Notes: generated by a model from the letters alone, not told the origin. DNA of 64,000 nucleotides from Ceraceosorus guamensis (GCF_003144195.1 NW_020290057.1:1-64000); one strand, 5' to 3'; shown: positions 11,456 through 23,005, counted from the first letter of the stretch. Program-made: numbers and translations.

Positions 11456-11863
11456 TCACTTGCGATAGCCGGTCGTCTGCGCTTCGGCTGGAGACAAGTC
11501 GAGCCAGATGCACATGGTGGTGTTCGTCTTTGGGCTGAGGTGTCTCAAAGCCTGATTGTACAGTGCGAACGTCTCGCCACATTTTCGGCACTCCCACCGT
11601 TGTCCGGCCGAGCAATGTGCGCCAGCCTGATGCTCCTTGTATGCTATCCAGCCCTTGATCTTCAATTCGCCCTTCTTGTGATCGTAGCACTCAAGGCACT
11701 CGTACTCGACATCAGAATTGTCGTTTGCAAACATCTTTTCCAGGTGCAGATTCGTCAAGTGTGTCCGCGCTGCTAGCGCGTCTTCACGCAGTAGCTTGTT
11801 GTTTTCGTCTATGCTCTTGAGCGTCTCTTGACTCAGACTGGTCTGGGTTGCATTGTTCGACAT
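11456..11863 (-). CDS. Subtelomeric zinc-finger family protein (two-finger type)
   Basis: A single exon gives 135 residues if translation starts at the ATG at 11863 (MSNNATQTSL); an upstream in-frame ATG at 11917 would add 18 residues with a cysteine cluster. The first cluster is YECLECYDHK...KEHQAGAHC and the second is WECRKCGETF...ALRH followed by MCIWLDL. Both align with the gene at 3.5 kb, including the EHQA-x-AH motif and the C-x-WLDL ending, so these two form the two-finger branch of the family. The N-terminal third is hydrophilic and possibly helical. Function is unknown beyond likely zinc binding. Confidence 0.65.
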   Translation of the reverse strand: MSNNATQTSLSQETLKSIDENNKLLREDALAARTHLTNLHLEKMFANDNSDVEYECLECYDHKKGELKIKGWIAYKEHQAGAHCSAGQRWECRKCGETFALYNQALRHLSPKTNTTMCIWLDLSPAEAQTTGYRK

Positions 11864-13616
11864 ATTAGCTTGGGACAGGCAAGACGAGCAGCGAGGGCAG
11901 ACATGCAAGTCAATCAAAAAAGCGCGAATCCCTCAGGCTCGGCCAAGGACCCTCACCATGTGTTGGACGCGGGGACGATCAGGTATGGGTGCGACTTGCT
12001 TGATACCTGGCTGCATAGGCTGAGGAAGAAAGAGTGGACGAGTGAGGCTGTCGAGTCTCGAGCTGCGCCATTGCTCATCTTTATAAGCGCGCACCCGCAA
12101 CAAGACGAATACTTGATTGAAGCCCTTCCGCTCGACTGCGATATCTGTGCTTCATACCTGATGATGGCGATCAAGCAGCTATAGGAGTCAGCTTATTGAA
12201 TTGGACGAGGCTTTCTGCATGAGCTCATCTTGAGTACAGCTCTGAGCTCGGCCAGTCGAGTGGCTAAAGGTGCCTGCGCCCATGCACAAGGATCGCGCAT
12301 CCTATCTTCTGCTGTGCGTATAGCTGCTGCGCATCAGGTCATGACGAATGACTCGTGACTCTTGACTGCATGATGCATAAATAGCACTCACGGCTCACCC
12401 TCAAGATGAGTCGATCGTGATTCAAGATGACTCGTCGAGCTCAATCACGCTCGAAACCGAGTGTCTGTGAGACATATTGGTGTCATCACATGCAGAATCT
12501 GGAACACATGTCGAGCATCCAATTGAGGCAGACGCCTATATAATAAGCTATATCCACACTGAGATTGCGCCCTCACACATCTTGTCGATCGCGCTCGACA
12601 GACCCTAAGCACCTGAGACAAGGGAGCCATATATAGTCATCTTGCTCAGAGTCATTCGTGAGTGATGTTCGAGCAGACAGCAAGAGGACGCTAGCTCGTG
12701 ACTCGCATGTGATGTCTCACATGTCCACAGCAAAGCTTCTTCGTCAAAAGATATATGACGCCGTCCGAGGAGGTCGACCAAGCAGCAAGAGGGCGAGACT
12801 TCAGTTTTGAGCATTCATGACTGTACTCACACTGTGATTCTGATTGAGTCTCGAGAGTCACGAGTGTTCACTCAAAGCACACACAATCAAAAGAAACAAA
12901 AGCTAACAAAACATTATTTTGTTTATAGTCCCGTGAAACTTTTGATTGCGGGAGCATTTCGGGACATGTTCGGAATTTGCTCATGGGATTGGACGAGCTA
13001 GGCACCTAGCCCGCACTCTGATTGGGAAGTTAGGTAGTGGACGTGCGACCCATCTTGAGGAAGGCGGTCCACACGCGGGGGTGGCCTTACAGGTCTAGCC
13101 AGTATGACATGTGCTTGTTTTCTGCTTTTTGTATTGAAATTGTATTCTTGATTCTTGAAGTTGTCTTCTCGTCATCCGGCCCGAATCACGCGCGCTCCTT
13201 AGCGAAACCCCAGAGGGGGATTCGAACCGTGTTGGACAAGACCAAGCCTGAACAGCGGTCCGTCATACTCTCTTCAGCAAATCGTGAATCGTGGTTGGAT
13301 GCTCAACCCACTGGGCCACGTCGGCGCTTACCAGTAAAAAGTTGGACACACGTACAGAAGGCGCGACGCGCGCGCCGCGCATGCACGCCTGCATATATGC
13401 CTGCATATGCCCGCGGCGTCCATGCATGCAACCGCAACCGCAGTCGCATTAAGTCCCTGCCTGCGCCTGCACCTGCGCCTGCTCGCTCGATTCGTCTTTC
13501 TTGACTCAGATGAGCCACACTTTTGACTACGCATGAGCACCCTTCTTCCCGTGAACACATACTCCTCACAGGCTCATGAGAGATGGTGGCGAATGCATTA
13601 ATTCAAGATTGACATT
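11864..13616. other. Gene-free region with an AT-richer patch and a tRNA-like sequence
   Basis: No supported gene. A TTATAAA on the minus strand near 12078-12084 may serve the gene at 11863. The stretch 12880-12930 is AT-rich compared with the rest. A tRNA-like segment lies at 13190-13332 and is listed separately. Confidence 0.45.
13190..13332 (-). other. tRNA-like sequence, probably a decayed tRNA or tRNA-derived SINE
   Basis: Read on the minus strand, the segment contains an A-box-like GTGGCCCAGTGGGTT and, about 95 bases later, a perfect B-box-like GGTTCGAATCC. The ends can pair partly (AGCG with CGCT). The A box resembles those of serine or leucine tRNAs. However, the bases flanking the TTCGAAT loop do not form a T stem, and the A-to-B spacing is long. 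A functional tRNA is therefore unlikely; a pseudogene or the head of a tRNA-derived SINE fits better. Confidence 0.4.
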
Positions 13617-14417
13617 TCATTCGGAGACGACTCGCCCGCAATTTTGCATATGCCGCGCGCTCCACATTTTCCAACCCTCACACCGCCATTCAAATTCAAA
13701 TCGTCGGTGATTGAGCCGAGCACCGTTTATTTGCGCAAAGCTTTTCGTTCTGGCTCGAAGGCGCGGCGCATCCGGGCTTTGGAAGACATCGTCCTTGCAC
13801 GTTTCATCCTTTGCTTTACGTGGAATGGCCAGTGTGTAGCCCAGCCACCCAGCGGAACCCTTGTCGTGCAGCTCAAACGCATTCAGCATGTTGGTGCAGT
13901 GAGCTGTGCGGTCGTACCAGATCCCATCCTTGCTGCAAAAGTCAAGCGGGACAATCAAACTGTGAGGTCTTGCGCTCGCCATGTTGCATGCGGGTTGTTT
14001 GAAGCAGCTCGTCGGAGGAACGCAGAAGACTCACCCGTACGAGTGACAGTAAAAGGCGATGACCACTTGAAGTTCTCCATTCTCCTTTTTCTTCTCAAAC
14101 GTTCCGAAATCCGTATTCACGATTCTGCTCTCGTCGTCGTAGATTTCGTGACATTTCTTGTTCCAAAGCGCTGCTGCCGCATCATCTCCACCCACCTCCT
14201 TCGTCGAGCTTTGGTAAAGCTCTGGCTAGACGAGAATGAATGCAGTGTGAGTGATTGGCTGGCTGGCTGGCTGAGCGATCGGCACACGGCCGCGCAATGA
14301 GCGCTACTCACCCCAAAAGCCAAATGCCGGTATCTTGACGGGCTGCAGGCCTTGGCTCCCGCCCATCAGAAGGCCGCATACGACGAGCAAGCTGACGTTG
14401 AGATTGAAGAAGAGCAT
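13617..14417 (-). CDS. Three-exon secreted protein with a long C-terminal extension
   Basis: Exons 14417-14312, 14221-14035 and 13932-13617 encode 202 residues. The signal peptide (MLFFNLNVSLLVVCGLLMGG) is followed by the family motif FGFW split by the phase 1 intron. Exon 2 is 187 bases instead of 145 but keeps ALWNKKCHEIY, TDFGTFE and IAFYCHSYG. Exon 3 begins like its relatives, with a Trp where they end, but has no stop there and continues for about 70 more residues rich in basic and aromatic residues and containing further cysteines. A TATAAGG lies at 14522-14516, about 100 bases upstream. The extension looks like loss of the ancestral stop codon, though an unseen further intron cannot be excluded. 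Secretion is likely; function is unknown. Confidence 0.7.
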
Positions 14418-14515
14418 AATGGGCAGATATCAGGGAAGATGCGTTTTCTTGAGGGGTACGAGATGGTAAGACGGTAGGCGAGCAAGAGGGGATGTGAACG
14501 AGACAGAACGCGAAG

Positions 14516-14522
14516 CCTTATA
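14516..14522 (-). promoter_or_regulatory. TATA element of the secreted-protein gene at 14417
   Basis: TATAAGG on the coding strand, about 100 bases before the ATG. Confidence 0.5.
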
Positions 14523-15169
14523 CGCAAAGAGAGGACCACAAAGTGATCAGGCTAGCATACGCAGGACGCAGCTGGCAATGCTCGGAACATCAGAGAATCA
14601 CGTCAGCCGCTGCTCGCCAGCAGATGACCCCAACGCCACCCGCGATCAATGAGCTGCGCCTCCGGCCTCGAGATCGTCCGATGGCCGCGGACCTCACGGG
14701 GCTCAAACAAGAAGCATTCTAATTCGCTTCATCGGAGCATGTAATTAGGTGAAGGAGCACCGCAATCGTCTCGTGCTCGTGTCTGCTGCATCAGACGTCA
14801 GCTGTTCAGACACTGTGCGCTCGGTCGATTGCAGTGAGCAGCCAGAAAGTCCGGCCGCGGGAAAGAAAAGACGAGCACCAAGACATATCACTCATCTATA
14901 CTTCAAGACATTATCCATCCATACTTGTCATTCAAGAAAGCTCACAGCACGAAAGCGCACAAGAGCTAAAGGTGCGAGTATATGTGCTATGAAGCCTGCT
15001 CAGCTTCGCCTCACAAGATCGACGACGACAAGTGACTTGAGATGTACACGGTCCCTGCAACACTGCAGGCGAATTGACAGGGATGTGACCCGCTTTGGCC
15101 CGTATTACATACGTCTTTGCCGTCCAGGCTTGCCCGACCACAAAGAATCGCAACCCTGACATGATCATC

Positions 15170-15757
15170 TCAGCGTTGCTTGGGCTTGTACAAATCGAGC
15201 GCCTTAGCTTCCCAAGCCGTCGGATGATCCGTCATTGCGTTTTGGTTGATCCAATTCACAAGGTAGTCGGTATGGTCCGACCAAATCTTTTTGTGCCCCT
15301 TTCTGTCATTCTTGTCGAATCTAGCATCGTACACGGACGCCCGCTTAGCCTCTGATCTCTTCTGACTGCAGAGAGGAGCAGAGAGGAGTCTATGCACTCA
15401 CTCAAAGGTGTGACAGTAGAACAAGTATACTCCAGACACCTCGCCAAAATCACTCGTCGTGTCCGCTCCGTACTGGTTGGCGCAGAGACTGTTCCATGCT
15501 CCCGGGGGATCTGCGTCCCAATCCAATGGGTTGCCTTTGGTCAGTTCTGCAGCGGCCGTATGTGTTTTTGTTTGGCACAACATGCAAAGAAGAGGTGATG
15601 AGCGCGAAGACATATGACAAGCTTGATGAACTGCTGCGCTGCACTCACGCCACAGAGCGAAGCCCGGGAAGTGGAAGCCATTGGCAGGCATGGCGCTGCT
15701 AGCCACCAAAAGCCCAGCCAGCACGAAATGAGTCAACAGCTCGCAACAGCGCATCAC
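15170..15757 (-). CDS. Three-exon secreted protein family member
   Basis: Exons 15757-15649, 15546-15402 and 15365-15170 give 149 residues. Exon 1 encodes a signal peptide and FPGFALW. The 145-base exon 2 carries AWNSLCANQYGA, TSDFGEVSG and VYLFYCHTF, so the paired cysteines of the family are present. Introns are phase 1 then phase 2. Exon 3 (196 bases) is longer than in most copies and is lysine-rich. A TATAAAA sits only 23 to 29 bases before the ATG (15786-15780), closer than in the other copies. Function is unknown; likely secreted. Confidence 0.75.
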
Positions 15758-17214
15758 GTTTGGATAGCTGTGGTTGAAGTTTTATAGAGATATTCTTCGA
15801 GGAGGGGAATGGCGTCAAGGCAAGAGACACTCTGGCAAAAGGCAAATATATGGTTGGTGAGAGTCTCGAATGGGAGGCTTCGTGTACTGTAAAGATCATA
15901 ACAACAAGGAATGCTGGGCCTCGCGTCCGAAATGGGGAAATGGCTGGGAGGGAGAAGCAAAAGATCGTCGAGGGATCACATGGCTGGCATCCGGTAGCTC
16001 GACATGTTAGCGAGGCTGCACGGCCGGATGTCTCGATTCTGCAACGAGAGCACTTCGCAAGCATATTTCTCGGGCGTATCCCAGGAACAGCTGATTGAGT
16101 ACAAGTACGCCAGTACTGAATGCTCAATCACGGTTGTACTACGGTCTCTTGTCGTTCCTCGACGTGGTAAGCCTGCATGACCCTCGGATGAGGTATCCCG
16201 CGCGTACACGGGCCTTCGAACGCCATCAAAGTGATGCCCGTGCCTTCATTTGTCGCAGCTAGGCAAGTGCCGATATCACGCAACTCCGATCGAAGAGGAG
16301 ATGAGCGATCGTACAGCAGTCAACCCCGCGCTCGACTGGCACTTCTGGCGCGCTTATGCTCTACACGGATGATGTGGTTCATTGGCAAGATGTAGACACT
16401 GCATATGTGCATGTTATGCATGAGGCGCGCTCGCGACATTTTTCGAAGCCGGCTGCTCAGTCACGCGAGGGAAGGAGACGCGAAAGATTGGAATCAGTCA
16501 TTGCGATTGACGAGTCTTCTTGCGAACGCTTGATTAAGTAGACTCTGACCCACGCTGCTATTGAGCGCACGATCCCCTTCTCTGCATGAGGTATCTGAAC
16601 GGTCCAAATAGCGCACGGGCCTCCATTCGATGCACGTGTACAAGTCTCTTCCAATTCGTGCTCCCACTCGATACGGATTCGATCTTTTCTCACGAAAGCT
16701 GCTTGGGGACTTGAAGCTTCCAAAGACAACGTTCGGATGAAACCGCCATATCACTTCCTGAATTGCGCGCAGACGGACATGCTTATTGTTCATTTCGCGC
16801 CAGGCACTGTCCAAATTTCATTTCGGGACCTTACAGGCACTCGAGACCGACACCACATGCGTGTGCAGTCATGAACATCCGGCGTACCACTAATCGTAGG
16901 CGTGGTGGTGCCGCTTACGGAGCTCATTGCTTTTGCCCGCTTTGTAAACACACCACGATGGGAGTCATTCGTTGAGTGACGCAGACATGAGCAGACTGAG
17001 GGTTAGATGCGTTCGATTGATAGCAAATTGCATTTCTTGGAGGCACGATGCTGTCAAGTCAGCGTTCAGCGCTGACAGAAGACCTATCGCAGTGAAGTCT
17101 AATCCAAGCATTTGCTTTCCCCCACGTGGAGCTGGACAGACCTTGCTGATGTCGAGCTCTGCACCGTCTCAGATGAAGTGAAGCACTGGTCCGATGCGTC
17201 ATACAATTGTTCTC
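15758..17214. other. Gene-free region holding one copy of the dispersed repeat
   Basis: No convincing gene. The repeat copy at about 16560-16690 is listed separately. Overlapping minus-strand frames at 16457-16814 are conserved only because they lie in that repeat. Confidence 0.45.
16560..16690 (+). repeat. Dispersed ~140 bp repeat, copy A
   Basis: Shares strings such as CGCACG, GAACGGTC, GTACAAGTCTCTTCCA and GCTCCCACTCGAT in the same order and spacing with copies B (20321-20465) and C (28280-28420). Identity by eye is roughly 70 percent. No target-site duplication or terminal inverted repeat is obvious. Confidence 0.6.
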
Positions 17215-17762
17215 TCAGCCGCTCTCCTTCGGTGTGCTCTCAATCTTCCACTCCTCCGTGCCGGGCTCGCGCACATGCTTGTTGATGTAATCAATGACTT
17301 CGCCCGTGAGGTCGCGCGGATCATCACTACCCGACCTGCATCGTGCAAAGCAATTTGTTCTCAGCAACATTTAGCTACTGTTCGCACTGAGCGATGCTTG
17401 GACTAATTCTGAGTCATTCGCGGCACTCACGTCGGCGTACGACAGAACAGAGCTATCTTTCCATGATAAGGACCGAAGCTGCCATTCGAGCCACTTGTCT
17501 GCGCATAGTTGACGCGACAAGTGTTGAGAAAGAGACCCGCAGCGTTTGGCACAGAGTAGTCTCTCAGTCCAGAGGTCATCTCTGAGACGTCAATGGGCCC
17601 AAGAGCGGTTCAGCATGCTACGCATGCGCATCAGAAGCGAGGCACACAACATCACTCACTGTAAATCCAGGGACTGTTGTCGTCGAATCTCAAATTCGGA
17701 TACTCGGTATACGTGGAACCTGCAGCCGCAATGGCCATAGCGAAAATGAGCTTGGCGAGCAT
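17215..17762 (-). CDS. Three-exon secreted protein family member
   Basis: Exons 17762-17660, 17581-17431 and 17335-17215 give 124 residues. The signal peptide is MLAKLIFAMAIAAAGS. Exon 2 (151 bases) contains FLNTCRVNYAQ, SFGPYHGK and IALFCRTP. Exon 3 contains GEVIDYINKHV and EEWKIES, matching the YLN..V..W-x-IE pattern of the 27 and 29 kb copies. Intron phases are 1 and 2. ATATAAG lies at 17853-17847, about 90 bases before the start. The signal peptide opening MLAK is shared with the neighbour at 18.4 kb. Function is unknown; likely secreted. Confidence 0.8.
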
Positions 17763-17846
17763 GCTGAAGACGTCGAGGGGTGATGTCTCGAATCGGCAAA
17801 TGATGGTGTCGTGGCAACGATGCAATGGAGGAGAGCGCGAAGGGTA

Positions 17847-17853
17847 CTTATAT
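17847..17853 (-). promoter_or_regulatory. TATA element of the secreted-protein gene at 17762
   Basis: ATATAAG on the coding strand, about 88 bases before the ATG. Confidence 0.5.
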
Positions 17854-18386
17854 CATCCCAGTAAATGCAGCAATTTCTTTCCTGCTCACAATTGTGGGCA
17901 CCTTGTCCTCTCATGTGGCAAATGCGAGTCTGGTGCTGTTCGTAGATCGGCCCACCCGAACTGTGCGATCCCGGCGCAGCATCAATTTGCAACGGACTGC
18001 CACGGTCCGGCCGCCTTCGTATCGCACGTCGCGCCCAACGGTCACTGAAATTTCGCGCCAACGACTTATCGAGTCTGATATTCACTGTCCGTTGAGAAAG
18101 GGCCTCAATCGAGTGGCTTTAAAGACACAAATCCGTTGTTTCAGCTCTCAGCGCTGACCGATGGATGGAACAGTGATTTTATGAAGCGCGAATCGTTTTT
18201 GCCGCGTACTTGCTCCATCATCTGCGCGAGCCTTGCCTGCCGAATCACAGAGCAACAATGCGCCCGCATACTGTTATATTGCGCATTCGCTTCATTCTCA
18301 TTTGCTTCATTTCAGTTACTTGGAAGGGCCATTATTGTTGGCCTCGAGTGTGTATCGACGCAAGCCCGAGAATAGCTGCCCGTGCT

Positions 18387-18880
18387 TCAGATCGACATGG
18401 GCTCGATCGCCCATTGATGAGTGCCGGGCTCAAGAGAAGCATTGATACTGTCAATCACTTTGGCCGTTCTGTCCTCCAAATTGCCGTCGGACCTATCACA
18501 ATAAGAAGTTTATTTTCAGAGGCGCTGAGGAATGTCAAGCTCATACCTGACTCACCCAATGCCTTGACACCAGAGCGCCGTGACACCTTTATAAGCACCA
18601 AAGTCGCCATATCCGCCTTTGCCGGCAACGTCTGGGCACACGTGCATGAAGAGCTGTCTAGCGGTGTCCGGATGAAAGCTTTCCAATCCATGCGACAATT
18701 CTGAAAGGCAAAGTGTGAAAGTGAACTTGGAGTCTTGTGCAGGAAAAAGATTTTAGAACTCGAGTCGCGAATTTATTCTTTTGACTCACTGTAAAGACCA
18801 AAGGTCGACACGAGAATGTCGGCAGAGACCCGACAGACCAAGAGGACAAGAAGTCCGAGAGCGAAGACTTTTGCAAGCAT
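18387..18880 (-). CDS. Three-exon secreted protein family member
   Basis: Exons 18880-18790 (91), 18700-18556 (145) and 18492-18387 (106) give 113 residues. These three exon lengths are identical to those of the gene at 20 kb. Signal peptide MLAKVFALGLLVLLVCRVSA, then STFGLY at the intron. Exon 2 has LESFHPDTARQLFMHVC, GDFGAYKG and TALWCQGIG. Exon 3 has KVIDSINASLEPGTHQW. CTTTATA at 18991-18997 is TATAAAG on the coding strand, about 113 bases upstream. This copy and the 20 kb copy form the closest pair in the family. Function is unknown; likely secreted, with one predicted disulfide. Confidence 0.85.
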
Positions 18881-19958
18881 CCTGATAAAGCTGGCTCTCG
18901 CACGTTGTTGTAAAGAGCTGTAGGCGCGCCATTTGTGAGGCTCAGAGCTGCGCGTTGTGGCGTTGTGGGCCGGTGGAGCACCAGCGTCCTCTTTATACGC
19001 GCCCTGGAGAACCGAGACAGAATGTGCTACCCATCGTGTCGAGTCTGTTTGAGCACGGACGACGTCAACCCAATCAAAGCGGGACGTCAACCTACCACGA
19101 TCAAAGCGGTAGTGTGAGTCCACTCTCGCTGACGTGTTTTGGATGTCTGCGTTTACAGGCATTTGCTCGACGTCGGCTCCCCCCCCCCCCCCCCCCAAAA
19201 AATTCTGACGCAAGGCCGGGCTGATAAACATCCTCGAGCTAGAACTGCCCCATCCGCAGTATCCATGTCGCTATTTGACGAGACTTTTGAGGTCATCAGT
19301 GTCTGTAAACGCGTTGAAGTCCGGGGTGTGTCTGCCTTCAACGGATTCGCGTGCGCGACGCGGCTGTATCGCGTGCCGAGATAGAAGTGTGGCTCAAGAG
19401 CGCGCAAATTCTGCCACACTCGTGACTTCTGGAGCAAGATGCGAGTACGAAAGCAATCAAATGGCCGTACCCCGCAGCGTGCAATGCGCAAGGCAAAGGA
19501 CGATGCTGTCGAAGCACGTGACTCGCATGCCCCTGCATACTGATGCATACGTGAACACCTCTCCCGCACCTCTGACTCTCTCTCTCTATCATCGCTACTA
19601 TCATCGTCTCCCGTGAAAGCTGTGTGTGATCTTATAGATGCCTGCGGCTTGATAAAGGCCACAGATGCGTGTGCACAGCGAGGCAAAAGATATTTGTCTT
19701 TGCTTACACACTGTCTGAGTACTGGCCCACCATGCTCGTGGCTTGGAACGCAGGCAATGGCAAGCGGAGCCGATCTCAGTGGGAATTCCGAATGACCTCT
19801 AGTCAGGATCTTCGTCGTGCTTATGGAAATTTCACGAACAGCTTCACATTCATCATAGATATTTGTGCGGCATGGATGCACTCATCCCATAGCTCAAGGA
19901 CTCGAATGACGTGCTACGAGATGGAAGGTTTTGCTACGGCGACAATCTGCATGTCGTT
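18881..19958. other. Intergenic region with an 18-base poly-C run
   Basis: Contains the promoter of the 18.9 kb gene and an 18-base C run at 19179-19196. A 242-codon minus-strand frame (19153-19881) crosses the C run and lacks recognisable features; I do not call it. Confidence 0.45.
18991..18997 (-). promoter_or_regulatory. TATA element of the secreted-protein gene at 18880
   Basis: TATAAAG on the coding strand, about 113 bases before the ATG. Confidence 0.55.
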
Positions 19959-20600
19959 TCAGAATTGAACTTGCACAGCTTCCCATTTGTGAGTAGCGGG
20001 GTCTAGAGCGCCGTTGAGCACGTCGATGGTGTGCGAGGTCTTGTCTTCCTCATATCCATTGTGGCTGTCACGATCGAGCGTGCCGATCATGAGAAAAAAA
20101 GGTTTCGAAAATTCCCGCATGCTTCGGAGCAACTCACTCCGGTCCGTGGCAGAACAATGCCGTATAGCCATTGTAAGGACCAAAGTCGGCACGGCGGCTT
20201 TCACCATACTCCTGTGTGCATACGTGGAGCCATAGCTGCCGAGCTGTGTCTGGATGGAAGCTCTCCAGACCATGGGTCAATTCTGAGAGGTACCGCACCG
20301 ACGAAGTGGCTGGTTTCAGCAATCAGTATTCAACGCACGGTCCTCTTCCATGCTCGAGACAAATGAGCGGTCTGAAGAGCGCACAGGCCTCCACCTCATG
20401 CATGAATATATGAGTCTCTTCCAGTTCGATCTGTCGAGCTCCCACTCGTCACGAATTTGATTCCTTCCCGCAAGAGTCACCGCTATCTCGTTGTGGGGAG
20501 CGCACTCACTCCAAAGGCCATACTCGGGAGGGGTGAAGATGATGCCGGACTGACAGCTCACAAGCGCTAAGAGTGAAAAGACGTATACTGTAGAGAACAT
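19959..20600 (-). CDS. Three-exon secreted protein family member with repeat in intron 1
   Basis: Exons 20600-20510 (91), 20282-20138 (145) and 20064-19959 (106) give 113 residues. Signal peptide MFSTVYVFSLLALVSC, then PEYGLW at the phase 1 intron. Exon 2 carries LESFHPDTARQLWLHVC, RADFGPYNG and TALFCHGP. Exon 3 carries HTIDVLNGAL and HKWEAVQV. Intron 1 is 227 bases, against 74 to 102 in the relatives, because copy B of the dispersed repeat lies inside it. A TATA at about 20698-20703 lies some 100 bases upstream. Confidence 0.85.
20321..20465 (+). repeat. Dispersed ~140 bp repeat, copy B, inside intron 1 of the 20 kb gene
   Basis: Aligns through its length with copies A (16.6 kb) and C (28.3 kb); the clearest shared words are CGCACGGTCC, AGTCTCTTCCAGT and GAGCTCCCACTCG. 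It accounts for the extra ~140 bases of this intron compared with the same intron in six paralogues, so an insertion is the simplest explanation. Confidence 0.65.
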
Positions 20601-21867
20601 TGTGTAGCACGAGCTGGTTGTGATGGTTGTCGCTGAGAGAGAGACTTGCTTGAGAGAGCCCCGGGGCGCTTGCTCCTGAGGCCTGGAAGCCCGTAGCTAT
20701 ATCAGCGCGCTTCTAGCTACGAGCAGCGCTCGGTCTTTGTCATACTCGGGTGAGCGCTTGGCTGCAGCGAGCCGACACATCTTGGCCGTTGATGAGGAAG
20801 TCCTTGTATTGACCTGTCTGCACAAAGGGCGCTCAGAGTAGCACAGCGATGTCTACGGCATGTCGAAGCGAAAGCCACGCCGGTAAGCACCGGTTTCCTT
20901 GACGGCGCCTGCATTGGTCTACTCGCTCGCGATAGACGCTCTTCGATCGCTCAGCGGCCAGCAAAAGCTTGCCTCAAAGTATAGGAACCCTCCATCTGCA
21001 TGCTAGCTGTGTGAGCAACTCGCTACAGTGGCCAAAACACCGATCGCGAGTGTCATGAGTTCATTTCAGCGCCCAGGACCGCTCTTGCTACGCCCAAAAA
21101 AAGCGAGTAAAGGTACATCGACGCACATCGCCGCGGGCGATCGAAGGCCAAGACCTCCCTCGGTCACTGCTACGACCCGCAGCCCGTTTCGCCGAAACGA
21201 TGCATGACGCAATTTTGATTTGCCTCTCAACGTCTTGTCTCTCATCAACGAATTCCTCTCGGACTCCCATGCACATGCGCTCGCTGCACTCTAATTTCTC
21301 ACGACTTGATGGCGTGCAAATCACACCTATAACTATAGCCGACGCTACCGCAGCACTTGACTATAGGGTCCGTTAGCTGATGCTCGTCGATCTGAACTTC
21401 CGCGGCTGGATACCTGATCGTGGATGCCGATCGATTAAAATTTCAAGTCACTCGATCGTAATTGGACATTTCCAAACACAAATCTTTGCTTTGAATCGAA
21501 AATGACAATTGACCAGGTCATTGACGATTCACATTCAAGATGCTCGACTTGAATGCCCGCGTGCATGCATGCATAGGGACCGCGTCTCGAGTCAGAGCGC
21601 CGCGCCGCGCCGCGCCGCGCGAGTCAAGAAGAGTCTTTTTTTTTGGCGCTCCTTTTTGCTTTCGCAAGACTGATCAAGCTGCGTATCGACAATCGCGAGT
21701 TGCTCTTTGCCTTGCTTGGCAGTCTTTTGGCTTTCCCTCGTCTTGCCCTTGATACGTCGACTGTACACCTGCAGCACCGACGCCTGCCATAGTTATCGGG
21801 GAAAACAAATAAAAATAGTGGTGCAAACGAGAGAGAGACGGTCCCACGTCTTGCCTCCCCAACCCCT
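20601..21867. other. Gene-free region
   Basis: Nothing I can support as a gene. It contains the promoter region of the 20.6 kb gene and a short CGCGCCG repeat near 21600. Confidence 0.4.
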
Positions 21868-23005
21868 TTACTTGCGCGCAGAAAATCTGGAGCTTGGGCT
21901 CGGTATAGGCGTAAAGAGGCGGTGCAAAAGCCTCGAAGAAGATGGCTGGTCTGCGCTACTGAAGCCAAAATTCGACCTTCCCGAAGCGGTGGATCGTGAC
22001 AATCTGCTTCCGTTTCCGAAAGACGTGGGAGACCGAAGGCCTTCCGTACGGCCTGACGCATGAGATGCGACGGCAGACAAGTTGGAGGAGAATGTGGGTG
22101 AGAGCGTGTTGCGGATGGAGGAGGTACGCTCTCTCAGTTCTCTCGCTTGCCTCTGCTCCTGTAGGGAAAAAGCGACTCTATTGGCTTCTCGCAAGCTTGC
22201 TGAAGGTCTCAATGCGCTCGATGCAGTCTCGTTCGGGTCGAGTCGTGATGACAAAGAGTGGATGGAAGCGTTCCTTTGCGTAGCGGCAAGCGGGTCCGTA
22301 CTCGTGCGCACCTGTCCGACTACTTCGAGCGCGTCGTCCTCGACAGTTACGTCCAAACGGCCTTCCGATAGCGGAGATAGTGCAAGCGAGCGAGGCGTCT
22401 CGCAATCATGGAACGCGTTGACCTGGAGGGATTCTCAGTGCCGCACTAATCTCAGCATAATCGGCACGGCACAGATGAAAGATCAATTAAGGTCGACTCA
22501 CCAGTGGCACGTCGGTGCTCAGGTCACGCGTCGGGACCGGTGCGAGGAGCGTACGGCCAAGGTGCAAAACGAGCGCTGAAGCTTCTTTGGCTGTCAATTG
22601 CGATTCCAGCCGAATGGTAGATCCACACAGACTTGCGCGATAGGTGTTTGCCGAATCCTGCGGGCGTTGGGGAGGATAGCCCTGCCGCATGAATGATATC
22701 GCATCCCATGCCTGCTGGACAGTCAATTCCACACGCAGCTCCAGCCTCGAGCCGGTCAGAGAGAGTTTGCAGAGCTCAATTTCGGGCGCTCCGGAGGATG
22801 CGGACATTGCAGTGAAGAGCGGGTTTGATGGACTAGGCGTCACGCGCCAGGCACCTGGATAGCAGGGCAGAGATGATGAATCGGTGTTCAAAGTTCGGAG
22901 CGAAGGCATCTCGGACGACTTGCTAGAACTTTTCGATGCAAAGCATACACTCACGGCTATGCTAGGCTCGAGAATTGTAAGCAAGGCCAGCAGCATGACC
23001 TCCAC
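21868..23005 (-). CDS. Unknown protein with two copies of a ~32-residue module
   Basis: Exons 23005-22502 and 22422-21868 are joined by a phase 0 intron (gtgagt..ctccag) and give 352 residues. Residues about 80-109 (KLSLTG...VELTVQQAWDAI) and 123-152 (RASLCG...SQLTAKEASALV) resemble each other, and both resemble residues 11-44 of the product of the gene at 24.1 kb. The rest is serine-rich with a short charged segment (LQEQRQARELRER) and looks disordered. The first 17 residues are hydrophobic but carry a Glu, so a signal peptide is doubtful. The true start is uncertain. No known domain is recognised. Confidence 0.5.

Noticed and set aside
16457-16814. Minus-strand frames conserved between the 16.6, 20.4 and 28.3 kb regions, considered as a coding family (RVSIEWEL, WRPVR).
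   Set aside because: In the 20 kb gene the same sequence is an intron, and the similarity is explained by the dispersed DNA repeat; the frames have different stops.
19153-19881. 242-codon minus-strand frame.
   Set aside because: It crosses the 18-base C run (poly-Gly), has no domain or signal peptide, and composition is that of random GC-rich sequence.
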